From: Bacteroidota bacterium
Lineage (GTDB): Bacteria; Bacteroidota; Bacteroidia; Flavobacteriales; Weeksellaceae
Assembly: GCA_023458535.1 (NCBI GenBank)
Contig: JAEWYW010000059.1
Coordinates: 1-7,928, forward strand
Length of the DNA stretch: 7,928 nt
Reading direction: 5' to 3'
The position numbers and the translations under genes were made by a program. The notes beneath the pieces are model-generated. The model was given only the letters and a program-made list of their open reading frames with translations. It did not search any database and was not told the DNA's origin. This document shows, one piece after another, positions 1 through 7,122 of the stretch (its first letter is position 1; every line of letters begins with the position of its first letter).

Positions 1-1751
1 AGATTCCAATGTTTTTTATCGCCATTTAGGTGTTTTTGAGCATCATTAAAGTTAATATAATCGAATACTTTTTGCGATTTATCCGTGAGTAAGTCATTGG
101 ATAAATTCATTAGGCTTTTTTCTTTAAACCAATCTTCAACAGGGGAACCAAAGCCTTGCTTGTGACGTTTTTTGATACTGTCTGTCCAGTAGTGTTGCAT
201 GGTTTCTCGAAGTATAATCTTATCGTTATTTGTGTCAAGCTTTAGGCTGTCAGGCAGCTGAATACAGAATTCTGCAAAATCTTTATCTAGAAAAGGTGTC
301 CGAACTTCCAGCGAGTTGGCCATTGCCATGCGGTCGGATTTTACAAGCATATTGCCAGGAACATATTTTTCTATATCCACTCGCATCATGTCGTTTACCG
401 AGTTTTTATTCACTTGAAAACTATAGTCTTGATGGTATCTGGTGTTGATGCCCAATTCCTTCATCTCAGTGGGATTGAAGAAATTACGAACTCGATTCTG
501 ATGAAAGTCGTAGATGTTTTTATAGACAATATTCGCTTTCGTAAGGAAGGAGGTCTCTTTAAACTTCCCGAACTGTTTTAACCCAAACTTAACCAAGGCA
601 TTGTTATATGAAAAATGATTTTTCAATTGATTTTCAACCGTGTAAAAATTGTACCCTCCAAACAATTCATCACCCACATCACCGGCTAAAACCACCTTGA
701 GATGTCTCGCAGCTGCTTGGCAAATCTTATATTGGGGAACATAACTCATATCAGCAAAAGGCTCATCGAAATATGGAGATACCTTCAGTAATTCTTTTGC
801 AATATCGCCTCTGTTTTCAAATATTTCAATATGATTGGTATTATATTTCCTTGCAATTTCTTCGGCAAAATCGAGCTCGCTGTTTTCGCCTGAATATCCA
901 AAACTGATGGTGGTTTGTTTTGGTAAGAAATCATTTACAAGTGCAACAATGGTAGACGAATCCAGTCCACCACTTAAAAAACTACCTACTTCCACATCCG
1001 CAACAAGTTGTTTTTTAACGGCATTTTTCAAAAGGGTACTAAATTCTTCCTTTGCTTCTGCTAAAGAAATTTTACGATCATTTTGTGGAATACGATAATA
1101 TCTTTTTACCTCAATTTTTCCATTAGAATACATTAATTGATGAGCGGGAGGAAGAGTGTGGATATTTTCATAAATGCTTTGATAGGCACTTACGTAGCCA
1201 TATTGAAGGAAATGCGAAAGCGCTTCTTTGTTGATGGTGGGCGTAATTAATCCAGACGCCAAAATAGCTTTAATTTCTGATGCAAAAATAAATTCGCCAT
1301 TCTTGCCTGTCGCATAAAAAAACGGTTTTTCGCCGAAGCGGTCGCGAGCACAAAAGAGTTCTTGTTTTTTTTCGTTCCAGATGGCAAAGGCAAACATTCC
1401 GGGCAGTTCGTGGATGAGGTTTTCACCTTTTGCTTGGTACATGGCTAAAATAAGCTCGGTATCCGAAGTGCCGCGGTATGGATAATTGGTATATTTTTTC
1501 TTTAAGTCGAGATAGCCGTATATTTCACCGTTCAGAACAATACATTCATTTCTGGTATTGGAAAACATGGGTTGTTTACCGGTTTCAGAAAGATCGACGA
1601 TCGAAAGTCTTCGATGACCTAATGCCGCATTCTCGAAAAACTGATGATCGGCAGAATCGGGACCTCGGTGCGCAATGGCATCCGTCATTCGTTGAAGTTC
1701 CGCAGTATAATTTCTAGCGTTTGGGGATAGTATTCCGGCAATTCCGCACAT
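1..1751 (-). CDS. asnB: Glutamine-hydrolysing asparagine synthetase family protein (C-terminus cut off by window edge)
   Basis: Cytosolic ATP-dependent amidotransferase: an N-terminal glutaminase domain releases ammonia from glutamine and a C-terminal synthetase domain adenylates and amidates an acid, normally aspartate. The reading frame is open from 1751 to the left edge (583 codons seen; family members are often a little over 600 residues). The start is fixed by the MCGI sequence, since Cys2 must become the N-terminal nucleophile. Also visible are AHRGPDS (residues 27-33), LNGEIYG (73-79), the PP-loop SGGLDSS (260-266), GDVGDELFGG (357-366), LEVRTPFLD (481-489) and KQGF (531-534), so both active sites look intact. 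The start lies 2 bases after the stop of the preceding glycosyltransferase and has no Shine-Dalgarno motif, suggesting translational coupling. AsnB-like proteins in O-antigen loci (for example Francisella WbtH) are proposed to amidate uronic acids, so the substrate may be a sugar acid. The family is certain; the substrate is not. Confidence 0.95.
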   Translation of the reverse strand, partial: MCGIAGILSPNARNYTAELQRMTDAIAHRGPDSADHQFFENAALGHRRLSIVDLSETGKQPMFSNTRNECIVLNGEIYGYLDLKKKYTNYPYRGTSDTELILAMYQAKGENLIHELPGMFAFAIWNEKKQELFCARDRFGEKPFFYATGKNGEFIFASEIKAILASGLITPTINKEALSHFLQYGYVSAYQSIYENIHTLPPAHQLMYSNGKIEVKRYYRIPQNDRKISLAEAKEEFSTLLKNAVKKQLVADVEVGSFLSGGLDSSTIVALVNDFLPKQTTISFGYSGENSELDFAEEIARKYNTNHIEIFENRGDIAKELLKVSPYFDEPFADMSYVPQYKICQAAARHLKVVLAGDVGDELFGGYNFYTVENQLKNHFSYNNALVKFGLKQFGKFKETSFLTKANIVYKNIYDFHQNRVRNFFNPTEMKELGINTRYHQDYSFQVNKNSVNDMMRVDIEKYVPGNMLVKSDRMAMANSLEVRTPFLDKDFAEFCIQLPDSLKLDTNNDKIILRETMQHYWTDSIKKRHKQGFGSPVEDWFKEKSLMNLSNDLLTDKSQKVFDYINFNDAQKHLNGDKKHWN

Positions 1752-1753
1752 AA

Positions 1754-2698
1754 TTAAGGGTTGTTTTTTAGAGCAAAGTATCGAAATCTCGTTTTCAACA
1801 ATTCAGGATTCTGTAGTGCTTGAACGATAAAACTACTGTATTTTCTAAGACCTGTCTTAGCGGCAATATCCGATGAAAGGTATTTTAATTTAAAAAAATT
1901 GATACGTTGCAAGGGAATATCGTTTTTATTCTTTGCCCATTGATAAAGTGATTGATAAAGCTTGGCATTATGTGAGAAAAAATTTCTCGAATTATTGGTT
2001 AGTTTCATTATCGAATTGGAGTCGTGAGATGTTCTCATGGCCACACCTTCGTCGATGATGCCTGTTTTTAGGTAGGTATGATAAGCTAATCTGATTATAA
2101 ATTCTTTATCCTCCATTAATGAAAGGTTCTCATTAATGTAGAGATTGTTTCTCTCTAACGCTTCCTTTTTTATAGTAAGGGCAATCATGGAAAAAAAAGA
2201 TCCAAATGTATTAGGTTCCTCCACCAAGTGATAGAAAATATCTCTTCCCTCTGCAGGAAACTGAACAGAACATAAAGTATCCTTTCCAAATTTTTCTATG
2301 AACGCTTTTTTGCCATCATCGCCTATGAATTCAGCATCAATCCCACCAAAAACGCCATCTACTTTGGGGTCTAAGAACAATGTTCTTTCAGCGTCAAATC
2401 GGTTAGGAAGCCAGTAATCATCGGCATCTAAGAAGGTGATGAACTCTTGTGTAGCTTCTTTAATTCCGAGATTTCTTGTAGCGGAAACGCCTTTGTTTTT
2501 ACCTGCTGGATGTGTTCGTACTTTTATTTCAGCATACTTGCTTGCGAGCTGTCGGCAGAGTGCTAAAGAATGATCACTAGACCCATCATCGATAAGCAAG
2601 ACCTCTCTCACCTCTGGAAACTGCAGAGTTGATTGTACCGCTTTTTCTATAAATTTTTCGGCATTATATACGGGAATTATGACGCTAACATTCATCAT
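1754..2698 (-). CDS. GT2 family (GT-A fold) glycosyltransferase
   Basis: Predicted inverting glycosyltransferase, 314 residues, acting at the inner face of the cytoplasmic membrane to add one sugar from a nucleotide donor to a growing glycan. The N-terminus MMNVSVIIPVYNAEKF is the classic GT2 first strand. DDGSSD (37-42) fits the nucleotide-binding loop, DADD (91-94) the metal-binding DxD motif, and MEDKEF (195-200) the ED-type catalytic-base region. The rest is a family-variable C-terminal part ending in a basic, aromatic tail (RFRYFALKNNP) that may touch the membrane. The start overlaps the upstream stop as ATGA; a second ATG directly follows (2695), so the start could be one codon later. 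The stop lies 2 bases before asnB. Donor and acceptor cannot be read from the sequence. Alternative: a closely related GT2 enzyme adding GalNAc, glucose or another hexose; no evidence chooses between them. Confidence 0.92.
   Translation of the reverse strand: MMNVSVIIPVYNAEKFIEKAVQSTLQFPEVREVLLIDDGSSDHSLALCRQLASKYAEIKVRTHPAGKNKGVSATRNLGIKEATQEFITFLDADDYWLPNRFDAERTLFLDPKVDGVFGGIDAEFIGDDGKKAFIEKFGKDTLCSVQFPAEGRDIFYHLVEEPNTFGSFFSMIALTIKKEALERNNLYINENLSLMEDKEFIIRLAYHTYLKTGIIDEGVAMRTSHDSNSIMKLTNNSRNFFSHNAKLYQSLYQWAKNKNDIPLQRINFFKLKYLSSDIAAKTGLRKYSSFIVQALQNPELLKTRFRYFALKNNP
2695..2698 (-). promoter_or_regulatory. ATGA stop/start overlap between PF11316-like and GT2 genes
   Basis: The TGA stop of the PF11316-like gene (2697-2695) lies inside the ATGA that opens the GT2 gene. 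No Shine-Dalgarno motif of usual strength precedes it (the upstream bases include AAAAGG at a long distance), so re-initiation by the terminating ribosome is the likely mode. A second ATG at 2695 could serve instead; both give the same protein except for one Met. Confidence 0.7.
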
Positions 2699-3510
2699 TT
2701 ACGCAAAATTAACCTTTTCAAAATTAGTGGTAGCCTTTTGATGTTGTGGAGAGCTGTTTTTGTAATTGATATTTTAGGTCTGTTTGGATTATCTATTCCA
2801 AATTCCGCAAAATTTAAATCGTAAATCCCCTTTGTTTGTAAGGTGTTATTCATAAGATTATGCGTATGAATTAACTGTATGAACATCGCTTTTTTATCAA
2901 AAACCTCAATGTTGGTGTAGTTTCTGAAATTGGTATGGCGTTCGTTCATAATGGTTTTGGCTTGATGAATGTCTTCCACAATACTCACAAAAGGGTTGGC
3001 GGCGGAATAAAACTCATTTACCAACACTTTGGCATCGGAACCTGTATTCAACTGTAAACCCCTTCGTAAATCAATTACCGTATTGTGAATAGGCTTGAAG
3101 TGGTTCTGTACAGTCGCTACAAAATCTTGGTGCAAGATATCATCATTATCAATATCGGTACTGATGACAAACTGAGTTTCTTTTTGATAATATGCAGCAA
3201 ACCAGTCAAGTATATTTTTGTTTATTTCCTCACCATGTGTAACATATATCGGCTGAAAATTCGGAAATTCATTTTGCAGTTTATGGATGATTTTCAGGTA
3301 TTTTTCATCGGTTTTTACATCAAAAAAAACTAACCAGACAAAATTTTTGTTGGTTTGATTTTTAAACGAGGGAAAGGTATATTTCTGAAAAAGATCAAAA
3401 CGATGCGTGTGCCACTCATCAGTTAACGGTGTAAAACCTGCCCGAGTTTGTTCCCAATTTTCGGTAGGAACATTAAAACGCGTGGTGATAATATGAATAA
3501 ACGATCCCAT
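2695..3510 (-). CDS. Putative rhamnosyltransferase family (PF11316-like) glycosyltransferase
   Basis: Protein of 271 residues resembling the Pfam 'putative rhamnosyl transferase' family. Supporting features are IITTRFNV near the N-terminus (residues 7-14), the segment YTFPSFKNQTNKNFVWLVFFD (44-64), where first-strand GT-A enzymes of this family have a 'PS..nQt..nF.W...fD' pattern, and STDIDNDD (117-124), which fits a metal-binding acidic cluster. The frame is open back to an ATG at 3558, but that would overlap the GT10 gene by 49 bases. The ATG at 3510 is preferred because it forms a TAATG junction with the GT10 stop and places MGSFIHIITTRFN at the start of the domain. The last 17 residues (HNIKRLPLILKRLILRK) alternate basic and hydrophobic residues and may bind the membrane. 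The family name is based on few characterised members, so rhamnose is a weak prediction. Confidence 0.85.
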   Translation of the reverse strand: MGSFIHIITTRFNVPTENWEQTRAGFTPLTDEWHTHRFDLFQKYTFPSFKNQTNKNFVWLVFFDVKTDEKYLKIIHKLQNEFPNFQPIYVTHGEEINKNILDWFAAYYQKETQFVISTDIDNDDILHQDFVATVQNHFKPIHNTVIDLRRGLQLNTGSDAKVLVNEFYSAANPFVSIVEDIHQAKTIMNERHTNFRNYTNIEVFDKKAMFIQLIHTHNLMNNTLQTKGIYDLNFAEFGIDNPNRPKISITKTALHNIKRLPLILKRLILRK

Positions 3511-3512
3511 TA
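3508..3512 (-). promoter_or_regulatory. TAATG stop/start overlap deciding the PF11316-like start
   Basis: The TAA stop of the GT10 gene (3512-3510) shares its last base with an ATG (3510-3508). This supports 3510 over the upstream in-frame ATG at 3558 as the start of the PF11316-like gene, because translational coupling junctions of this kind recur in this operon. Confidence 0.75.
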
Positions 3513-4466
3513 CAGTATTTTTTTTATGGCTTGCTGAAAACGGAAAATGTTTTCCCAAATACGCTCTGCAGCATCGTGCTGAAATGGTTTTTGATGGGCA
3601 AAATCCTGATAATCTTTTCCACCCTGTGCAATTTTTGAAAGTTGATCGCGAGTTGCAGAGTTGTTTCCATCAGGATCAAAAAAAAGAATCGCATTCTGAT
3701 TAAGAATTTCTGGCTCAGGATTATTATTACTTCCCCAATATAAAGGAATGCATCTGGAGCGAATCGATTCGAATAATTTTTCGGTGACGTAGCCTTCGGC
3801 ATTTGTGTTTTCGGGACAAATATTGATTTTATAATTTCGTAAAAATAACTCTTTATTGTCTTGGTATTTTTCCTTAAGCTCAGAGGTGTTTTTTAGAAAG
3901 GATCCTGCATTATCAACCTTAGAAATTTCATTTGCCATATCGATAATTTTAGCACGCAAACCAGTTTTATCGTGTCTGGAAATATTGCATGCAAACCGTT
4001 GTCGGTCGATATTCAGTCGATGTTCTGGTTTATTATAGGTATTGACAATATTCTTGATGGTATCATAGCTACTGTCTGGCGGAAATATACTCAAAATCCA
4101 TAATGGAAAACGCAGATAATTAGCATCATCACTATATTTAAAGCCTACAGCAAGATCTACTTTCTTACCGTAATGATCTTTATAATTCAAGTAGTTGCTT
4201 GAAATTGATTCGGATTCTACGTTTTCACAGGTAAAAAATAAACGTGGCCGTGGGATCAGGTGTATGACTTCTTTGGGACCCATCACAGAAATTAAGTTGA
4301 GTACTTTCTTAGGAGCAATATCGTGTTGATTGAAAAACTCCACAAACCAATTGTTTGTAGCGTGCATTTCCCAAAAATTATAAAATGCAAATTTTTCACC
4401 AGCATGCTTGATATGGTCTGCTCGGTATTTTTTATATACGTGATGGTAATAGGATAGTTTTTTCAT
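3510..4466 (-). CDS. GT10 family fucosyltransferase (alpha-1,3/1,4-type)
   Basis: Predicted to transfer fucose from GDP-fucose onto a glycan, probably in alpha-1,3 or alpha-1,4 linkage to a GlcNAc or glucose residue, as GT10 enzymes do (GT-B fold). With the start at 4466 the protein has 318 residues. The N-terminal half holds FFTCENV (77-83) and DLAVGFKYSDDANYLRFPLW (104-123), both typical of bacterial GT10 proteins. The C-terminal donor-binding signature is YKINICPEN (212-220), GYVTEKLFESI (225-235) and IPLYWG (240-245). The C-terminus lacks the heptad repeats seen in Helicobacter pylori fucosyltransferases. The frame also allows an ATG at 4517, but that overlaps the upstream gene by 35 bases and the extra residues look like out-of-frame coding; 4466 follows an A-rich leader. 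A related sugar donor cannot be ruled out. Confidence 0.93.
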   Translation of the reverse strand: MKKLSYYHHVYKKYRADHIKHAGEKFAFYNFWEMHATNNWFVEFFNQHDIAPKKVLNLISVMGPKEVIHLIPRPRLFFTCENVESESISSNYLNYKDHYGKKVDLAVGFKYSDDANYLRFPLWILSIFPPDSSYDTIKNIVNTYNKPEHRLNIDRQRFACNISRHDKTGLRAKIIDMANEISKVDNAGSFLKNTSELKEKYQDNKELFLRNYKINICPENTNAEGYVTEKLFESIRSRCIPLYWGSNNNPEPEILNQNAILFFDPDGNNSATRDQLSKIAQGGKDYQDFAHQKPFQHDAAERIWENIFRFQQAIKKIL

Positions 4467-4482
4467 TTTTTTGTATGTAATC
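4467..4482 (-). promoter_or_regulatory. A-rich 16-base leader before the GT10 gene
   Basis: Between the stop of the GT23-like gene and the ATG at 4466 the coding strand reads GATTACATACAAAAAA. There is no Shine-Dalgarno motif; an A-rich run directly before the ATG is usual for translation starts in Bacteroidota and supports the start at 4466 over 4517. Confidence 0.55.
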
Positions 4483-5415
4483 TTACCATATTTGCCAGGA
4501 TGGTAAATCGATACCAAAGGTTCTGTTCTTATTTCTCATTTTCAAAAACATGCCGACATTGGAACTGTAGGTGCAAAACGTTACTTCGGCTTCAGAAAGC
4601 AGTTCTATGCTTGCGATCAAATTCATGATTTTACTCTTTTTTACCTCGGGTTTTAGGTCTTTAAATGATTCATGGAAATATCCAGATTCGTCTTTGTCAG
4701 TAATGGTAAAACATTGCCAATGAGGATATTTTTGTTGAATTTTTTCAAAAATAGCGAAATCATCCGTTAATATAAATGCTTTTCTAATTCCCGACAGCTC
4801 CTCTGCAGCTTTAAAATAATTATCGGCATCTAAAAGGTCGTGCTCCAAAAATTTATCACCACCTCGTATATGAAATCCAATGTAATCCGATGGTAATGCT
4901 ATTTCTTTCTTTTTTTGATTGATGTACGCAATCACTTCTGCATTAGGACGGTACACAAGGTCGATAATTTTTGCGGTTGCATCTAAAATGTCTCCTTTGA
5001 TGCCTAATGTTGGAAAATCGTAGTGAATTTTTTCATTTTCCCGATTACGTATTAAATCAAATAATTCATAGGTAAAGAAATCTACTTTATGCCACTTTTT
5101 TATCCAGCTAATTTTTTGTTTCTGCCATGAATTATACTGGGGAACATGCATTGGCATTCTGTAATTTTGCTTCGCTAGATGATGCTTATTCTTTTCCCTA
5201 CAGAATGGTTCAAAATAATCAGTCCAGCCATTTTTATAGCCAAAATTAGCATCTAAAGATTGCAGATTGAATTGTATTTTGTGTTGGAGGCAATACAAAA
5301 CACCCAAAATCATATTGTTGATTTCCGAATAGAATCCCGCCTTTAAACCAACGCCAAATAGCAGGGTTTTGTCAAAAGAATTATTCAGTTTTGTGTATTC
5401 GTTTACTAGATTCAT
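4483..5415 (-). CDS. GT23-like / O-fucosyltransferase-superfamily protein
   Basis: Protein of 310 residues whose C-terminal half resembles alpha-1,6-fucosyltransferases (FUT8/NodZ, GT23) and the wider GT11/GT23 fucosyltransferase superfamily. FHIRGGDK (181-188) matches the GDP-fucose-binding HxRRxD motif, followed by YFKAAEEL, AFILTDD (213-219), KYPHWQCF (229-236), and FCTYSSNVG (280-288), comparable to the 'CTFSSQV' segment of FUT8. The second arginine of the motif is glycine here (RG rather than RR), while the first (Arg184) is kept. The N-terminal half is not recognised; SEINNMILGVLYCLQHKIQF (30-49) fits the helix and strand that open the GT-B fold in this group. No signal peptide is seen. 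It starts 14 bases after the upstream stop, ends 16 bases before the GT10 start, and so is co-transcribed with it. Fucosyltransfer is inferred; the protein could use another GDP-sugar or be inactive. Confidence 0.72.
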   Translation of the reverse strand: MNLVNEYTKLNNSFDKTLLFGVGLKAGFYSEINNMILGVLYCLQHKIQFNLQSLDANFGYKNGWTDYFEPFCREKNKHHLAKQNYRMPMHVPQYNSWQKQKISWIKKWHKVDFFTYELFDLIRNRENEKIHYDFPTLGIKGDILDATAKIIDLVYRPNAEVIAYINQKKKEIALPSDYIGFHIRGGDKFLEHDLLDADNYFKAAEELSGIRKAFILTDDFAIFEKIQQKYPHWQCFTITDKDESGYFHESFKDLKPEVKKSKIMNLIASIELLSEAEVTFCTYSSNVGMFLKMRNKNRTFGIDLPSWQIW

Positions 5416-5429
5416 GTTGGAAATTGGCG

Positions 5430-6215
5430 TTATAAAAATCTATTTTTTAGAAATTTTGCATATAGAATATGTATCTCAAAATAATCTTTTAAAGATAGCC
5501 CTCTGGGTAAAAATTGTATGGTTTCTCGAAAGTTTTTAATATTCATTGGGTAATACTTGAAGAAATAGCCAATAAAACTTAGGAAGGCTGTTTTTTCCAA
5601 GGTGATATCTGATTTTTTTTGTGGATAGTTTCGCAACTTTTTACGAATAAGCACCGTATTATCTAACCATGTTTTATCAATCGTTCCCGAAGAATAATGG
5701 TCTATTTTTATGTCCGAAATAATATAATTTTGCAAAATAAGAGATGCTCTCAAGCTAAAATCAGTGTCATATCCATGAAATCCAGGAATATTTGCATCGA
5801 AATGGAGTCTATCAAAATTATTCGCCGTAATCGCTAAAAATACACCATCAAGAACAATCGCTTCTCGTTTATTTTCGGATGTATGCCCTGTTGCTGGGGT
5901 AATATACCATCCCGATGGTGCTTTTGGCACATAATTAGACCCTGCGATACCCACAACACCTGTTTTTTCATCTTCTAAATGGTTTATCAACGTACTTCCC
6001 CAGTTGAAAGTTCTAAAGGCAACGTCATCATGTAAAAAGAGAAGAAAGGGAAATTTAGCTTTTCGTCTACCCATATTATAGGCTTGTCCAATACTATAGT
6101 TATTTGCATTGTAGATTCCTATTACCTCTACATTTTGTCCACATGTTTTAGCAATATTTTGATGAACGGCTCTGAAGTTTTCTACTTTGTAGTACGATAT
6201 GATAACTGAAATCAT
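5430..6215 (-). CDS. StrF-domain-like (PF13712-type) glycosyltransferase, paralogue B
   Basis: Small GT-A-type glycosyltransferase of 261 residues. MISVIISYYKVENF is a GT2-like first strand. NANNYSIGQAYNMG (36-49) and LLFLHDDVAFR (58-68) give the HDD acidic motif of this family, followed by GVVGIAGS (86-93), APSGWY (99-104), LDGVFLA (122-128) and GFHGYDTDFSL (145-155). This order matches Pfam PF13712, also called the streptomycin StrF domain. It is a paralogue of the gene at 7120-7928 (16 of 19 residues identical around GVVGIAGS-PSGWY). The start overlaps the upstream stop as ATGA. The C-terminal 40 residues are aromatic and basic (YFEIHILYAKFLKNRFL), suggesting membrane attachment. Members are annotated as glycosyltransferases, but few are characterised, so the sugar and linkage are unknown. 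Confidence 0.88.
   Translation of the reverse strand: MISVIISYYKVENFRAVHQNIAKTCGQNVEVIGIYNANNYSIGQAYNMGRRKAKFPFLLFLHDDVAFRTFNWGSTLINHLEDEKTGVVGIAGSNYVPKAPSGWYITPATGHTSENKREAIVLDGVFLAITANNFDRLHFDANIPGFHGYDTDFSLRASLILQNYIISDIKIDHYSSGTIDKTWLDNTVLIRKKLRNYPQKKSDITLEKTAFLSFIGYFFKYYPMNIKNFRETIQFLPRGLSLKDYFEIHILYAKFLKNRFL
6212..6215 (-). promoter_or_regulatory. ATGA stop/start overlap between GT2 and StrF-like genes
   Basis: The TGA stop of the GT2 gene (6214-6212) is nested in the ATGA start of paralogue B. It indicates coupled translation and co-transcription of the two genes. Confidence 0.7.
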
Positions 6216-7120
6216 GGTTTTTTAGTTAAAATTTTCCAATAGGTATATGGCAATTTTAGTATTTTTTTATATTCTCCCAAATACCAATAATATTTTGCAA
6301 GATTCAGCTTAAGATCGGAGATGTGATGGTGAAAGGCAAAGCTTATCTGCTGATTGATACGGTCTTTTAGATAATCTTTAGGTAAAGATCTGTAATGCTG
6401 ATTAATAAAATCAGTTTCAAAGGCAATTGCGAGCCTTTGCTTATCAACATACAATTCACGAGACCCTGAGATGTTTTCGGCACTGATGCGAACGTCCACT
6501 TGAGCTTCTCCGATAAAAAATACAGGTTTTTCGCCCGCAATTTCAAAGACTGCAAGATCATCAGATCCCCAAGCTAAGGGTAGATGTTTGAAGCCTATTT
6601 TTTCGTAAGCAGCGCGGCGGAAGATATGTTCTGACAAGCTGGAGCGGTTCGCTTTTACGTATTTTTCCTTCCAGTTATCCAGAGCACTCAACAATTTGGG
6701 CTGCTGGGTATATTCTTTAAAGGGTTCGCCGATTCCATCAATCCAACGTTGCGGAAACTTAATTACATTCGATCCAACTTCATCAATCTCAGTAAGGTGA
6801 TTATAAAATTCTTCGACAAAGTTGAGTGACAAAACATCATCATCACCCAGAATCTGTAGCCAATTTTCGTTATTAGTTTCAGATATAACGCGTTCCCATT
6901 GTGCTACCAGATCTTTTCCTCCCAAATTTTCAGTGTATGAAAAATAGGTATACTTGGTTGTTTTTAGCACATCATCGATTAGCGATTTCGGATCATTGGG
7001 GCTTGCATCATTACCTATATACAGCGTGAATTTTTTGCAGGATTGCTGTTCCAAGGATTCCAATATCTCCTTGAAATAATTAATTTTATAGTATGGAATT
7101 ATGATGGCGAGCTGCTGCAT
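6212..7120 (-). CDS. GT2 family (GT-A fold) glycosyltransferase
   Basis: Predicted glycosyltransferase of 302 residues. MQQLAIIIPYYKINYF is the first strand, IGNDASP (35-41) the nucleotide-binding loop, ENLGGKDLVAQW (64-75) the conserved 'N.G...A.N'-type helix region, GDDD (92-95) the metal-binding motif, and WGSDDLAVF (184-192) the likely catalytic-base region. The C-terminus is rich in Tyr, Trp and Lys (KYYWYLGEYKKILKLPYTYWKILTKKP), consistent with a membrane-facing tail. The start shares one base with the upstream stop (TAATG) and the stop overlaps the downstream start (ATGA), so translation is probably coupled on both sides. It sits between two paralogous StrF-like genes but is only distantly similar to them, so it is not part of the same duplication. 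Donor sugar and linkage cannot be read from the sequence. Confidence 0.91.
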   Translation of the reverse strand: MQQLAIIIPYYKINYFKEILESLEQQSCKKFTLYIGNDASPNDPKSLIDDVLKTTKYTYFSYTENLGGKDLVAQWERVISETNNENWLQILGDDDVLSLNFVEEFYNHLTEIDEVGSNVIKFPQRWIDGIGEPFKEYTQQPKLLSALDNWKEKYVKANRSSLSEHIFRRAAYEKIGFKHLPLAWGSDDLAVFEIAGEKPVFFIGEAQVDVRISAENISGSRELYVDKQRLAIAFETDFINQHYRSLPKDYLKDRINQQISFAFHHHISDLKLNLAKYYWYLGEYKKILKLPYTYWKILTKKP

Positions 7121-7122
7121 TA
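7118..7122 (-). promoter_or_regulatory. TAATG stop/start overlap between StrF-like and GT2 genes
   Basis: The TAA stop of paralogue A (7122-7120) shares one base with the ATG of the GT2 gene (7120-7118). Same kind of coupling as at 3508-3512. Confidence 0.7.

Noticed and set aside
230..3333. Several plus-strand open frames of 60-90 residues (at 230, 835, 1478, 2633 and 3085)
   Set aside because: All lie antisense to well-supported genes (asnB, GT2, PF11316-like), have no recognisable domains and no separate leader.
2695..3558. ATG at 3558 as the start of the PF11316-like gene
   Set aside because: The extra 16 residues lie within the GT10 coding region and precede the typical N-terminal strand. 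ATG 3510 forms a TAATG junction.
3524..3802. 92-residue minus-strand open frame inside the GT10 gene
   Set aside because: It is an out-of-frame shadow covering the GT10 signature region, with no recognisable domain.
3510..4517. ATG at 4517 as the start of the GT10 gene
   Set aside because: It overlaps the end of the GT23-like gene by 35 bases, and the extra 17 residues have no GT10 character. ATG 4466 has an A-rich leader and no overlap.
1365..5620. Runs of eight A or T (1365-1372, 2191-2198, 3322-3329, 3518-3525, 3678-3685, 5613-5620) as phase-variation tracts
   Set aside because: Such runs are common in AT-rich genomes, all reading frames through them are intact, and none is longer than eight. 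Only read-level length variation would revive the idea.
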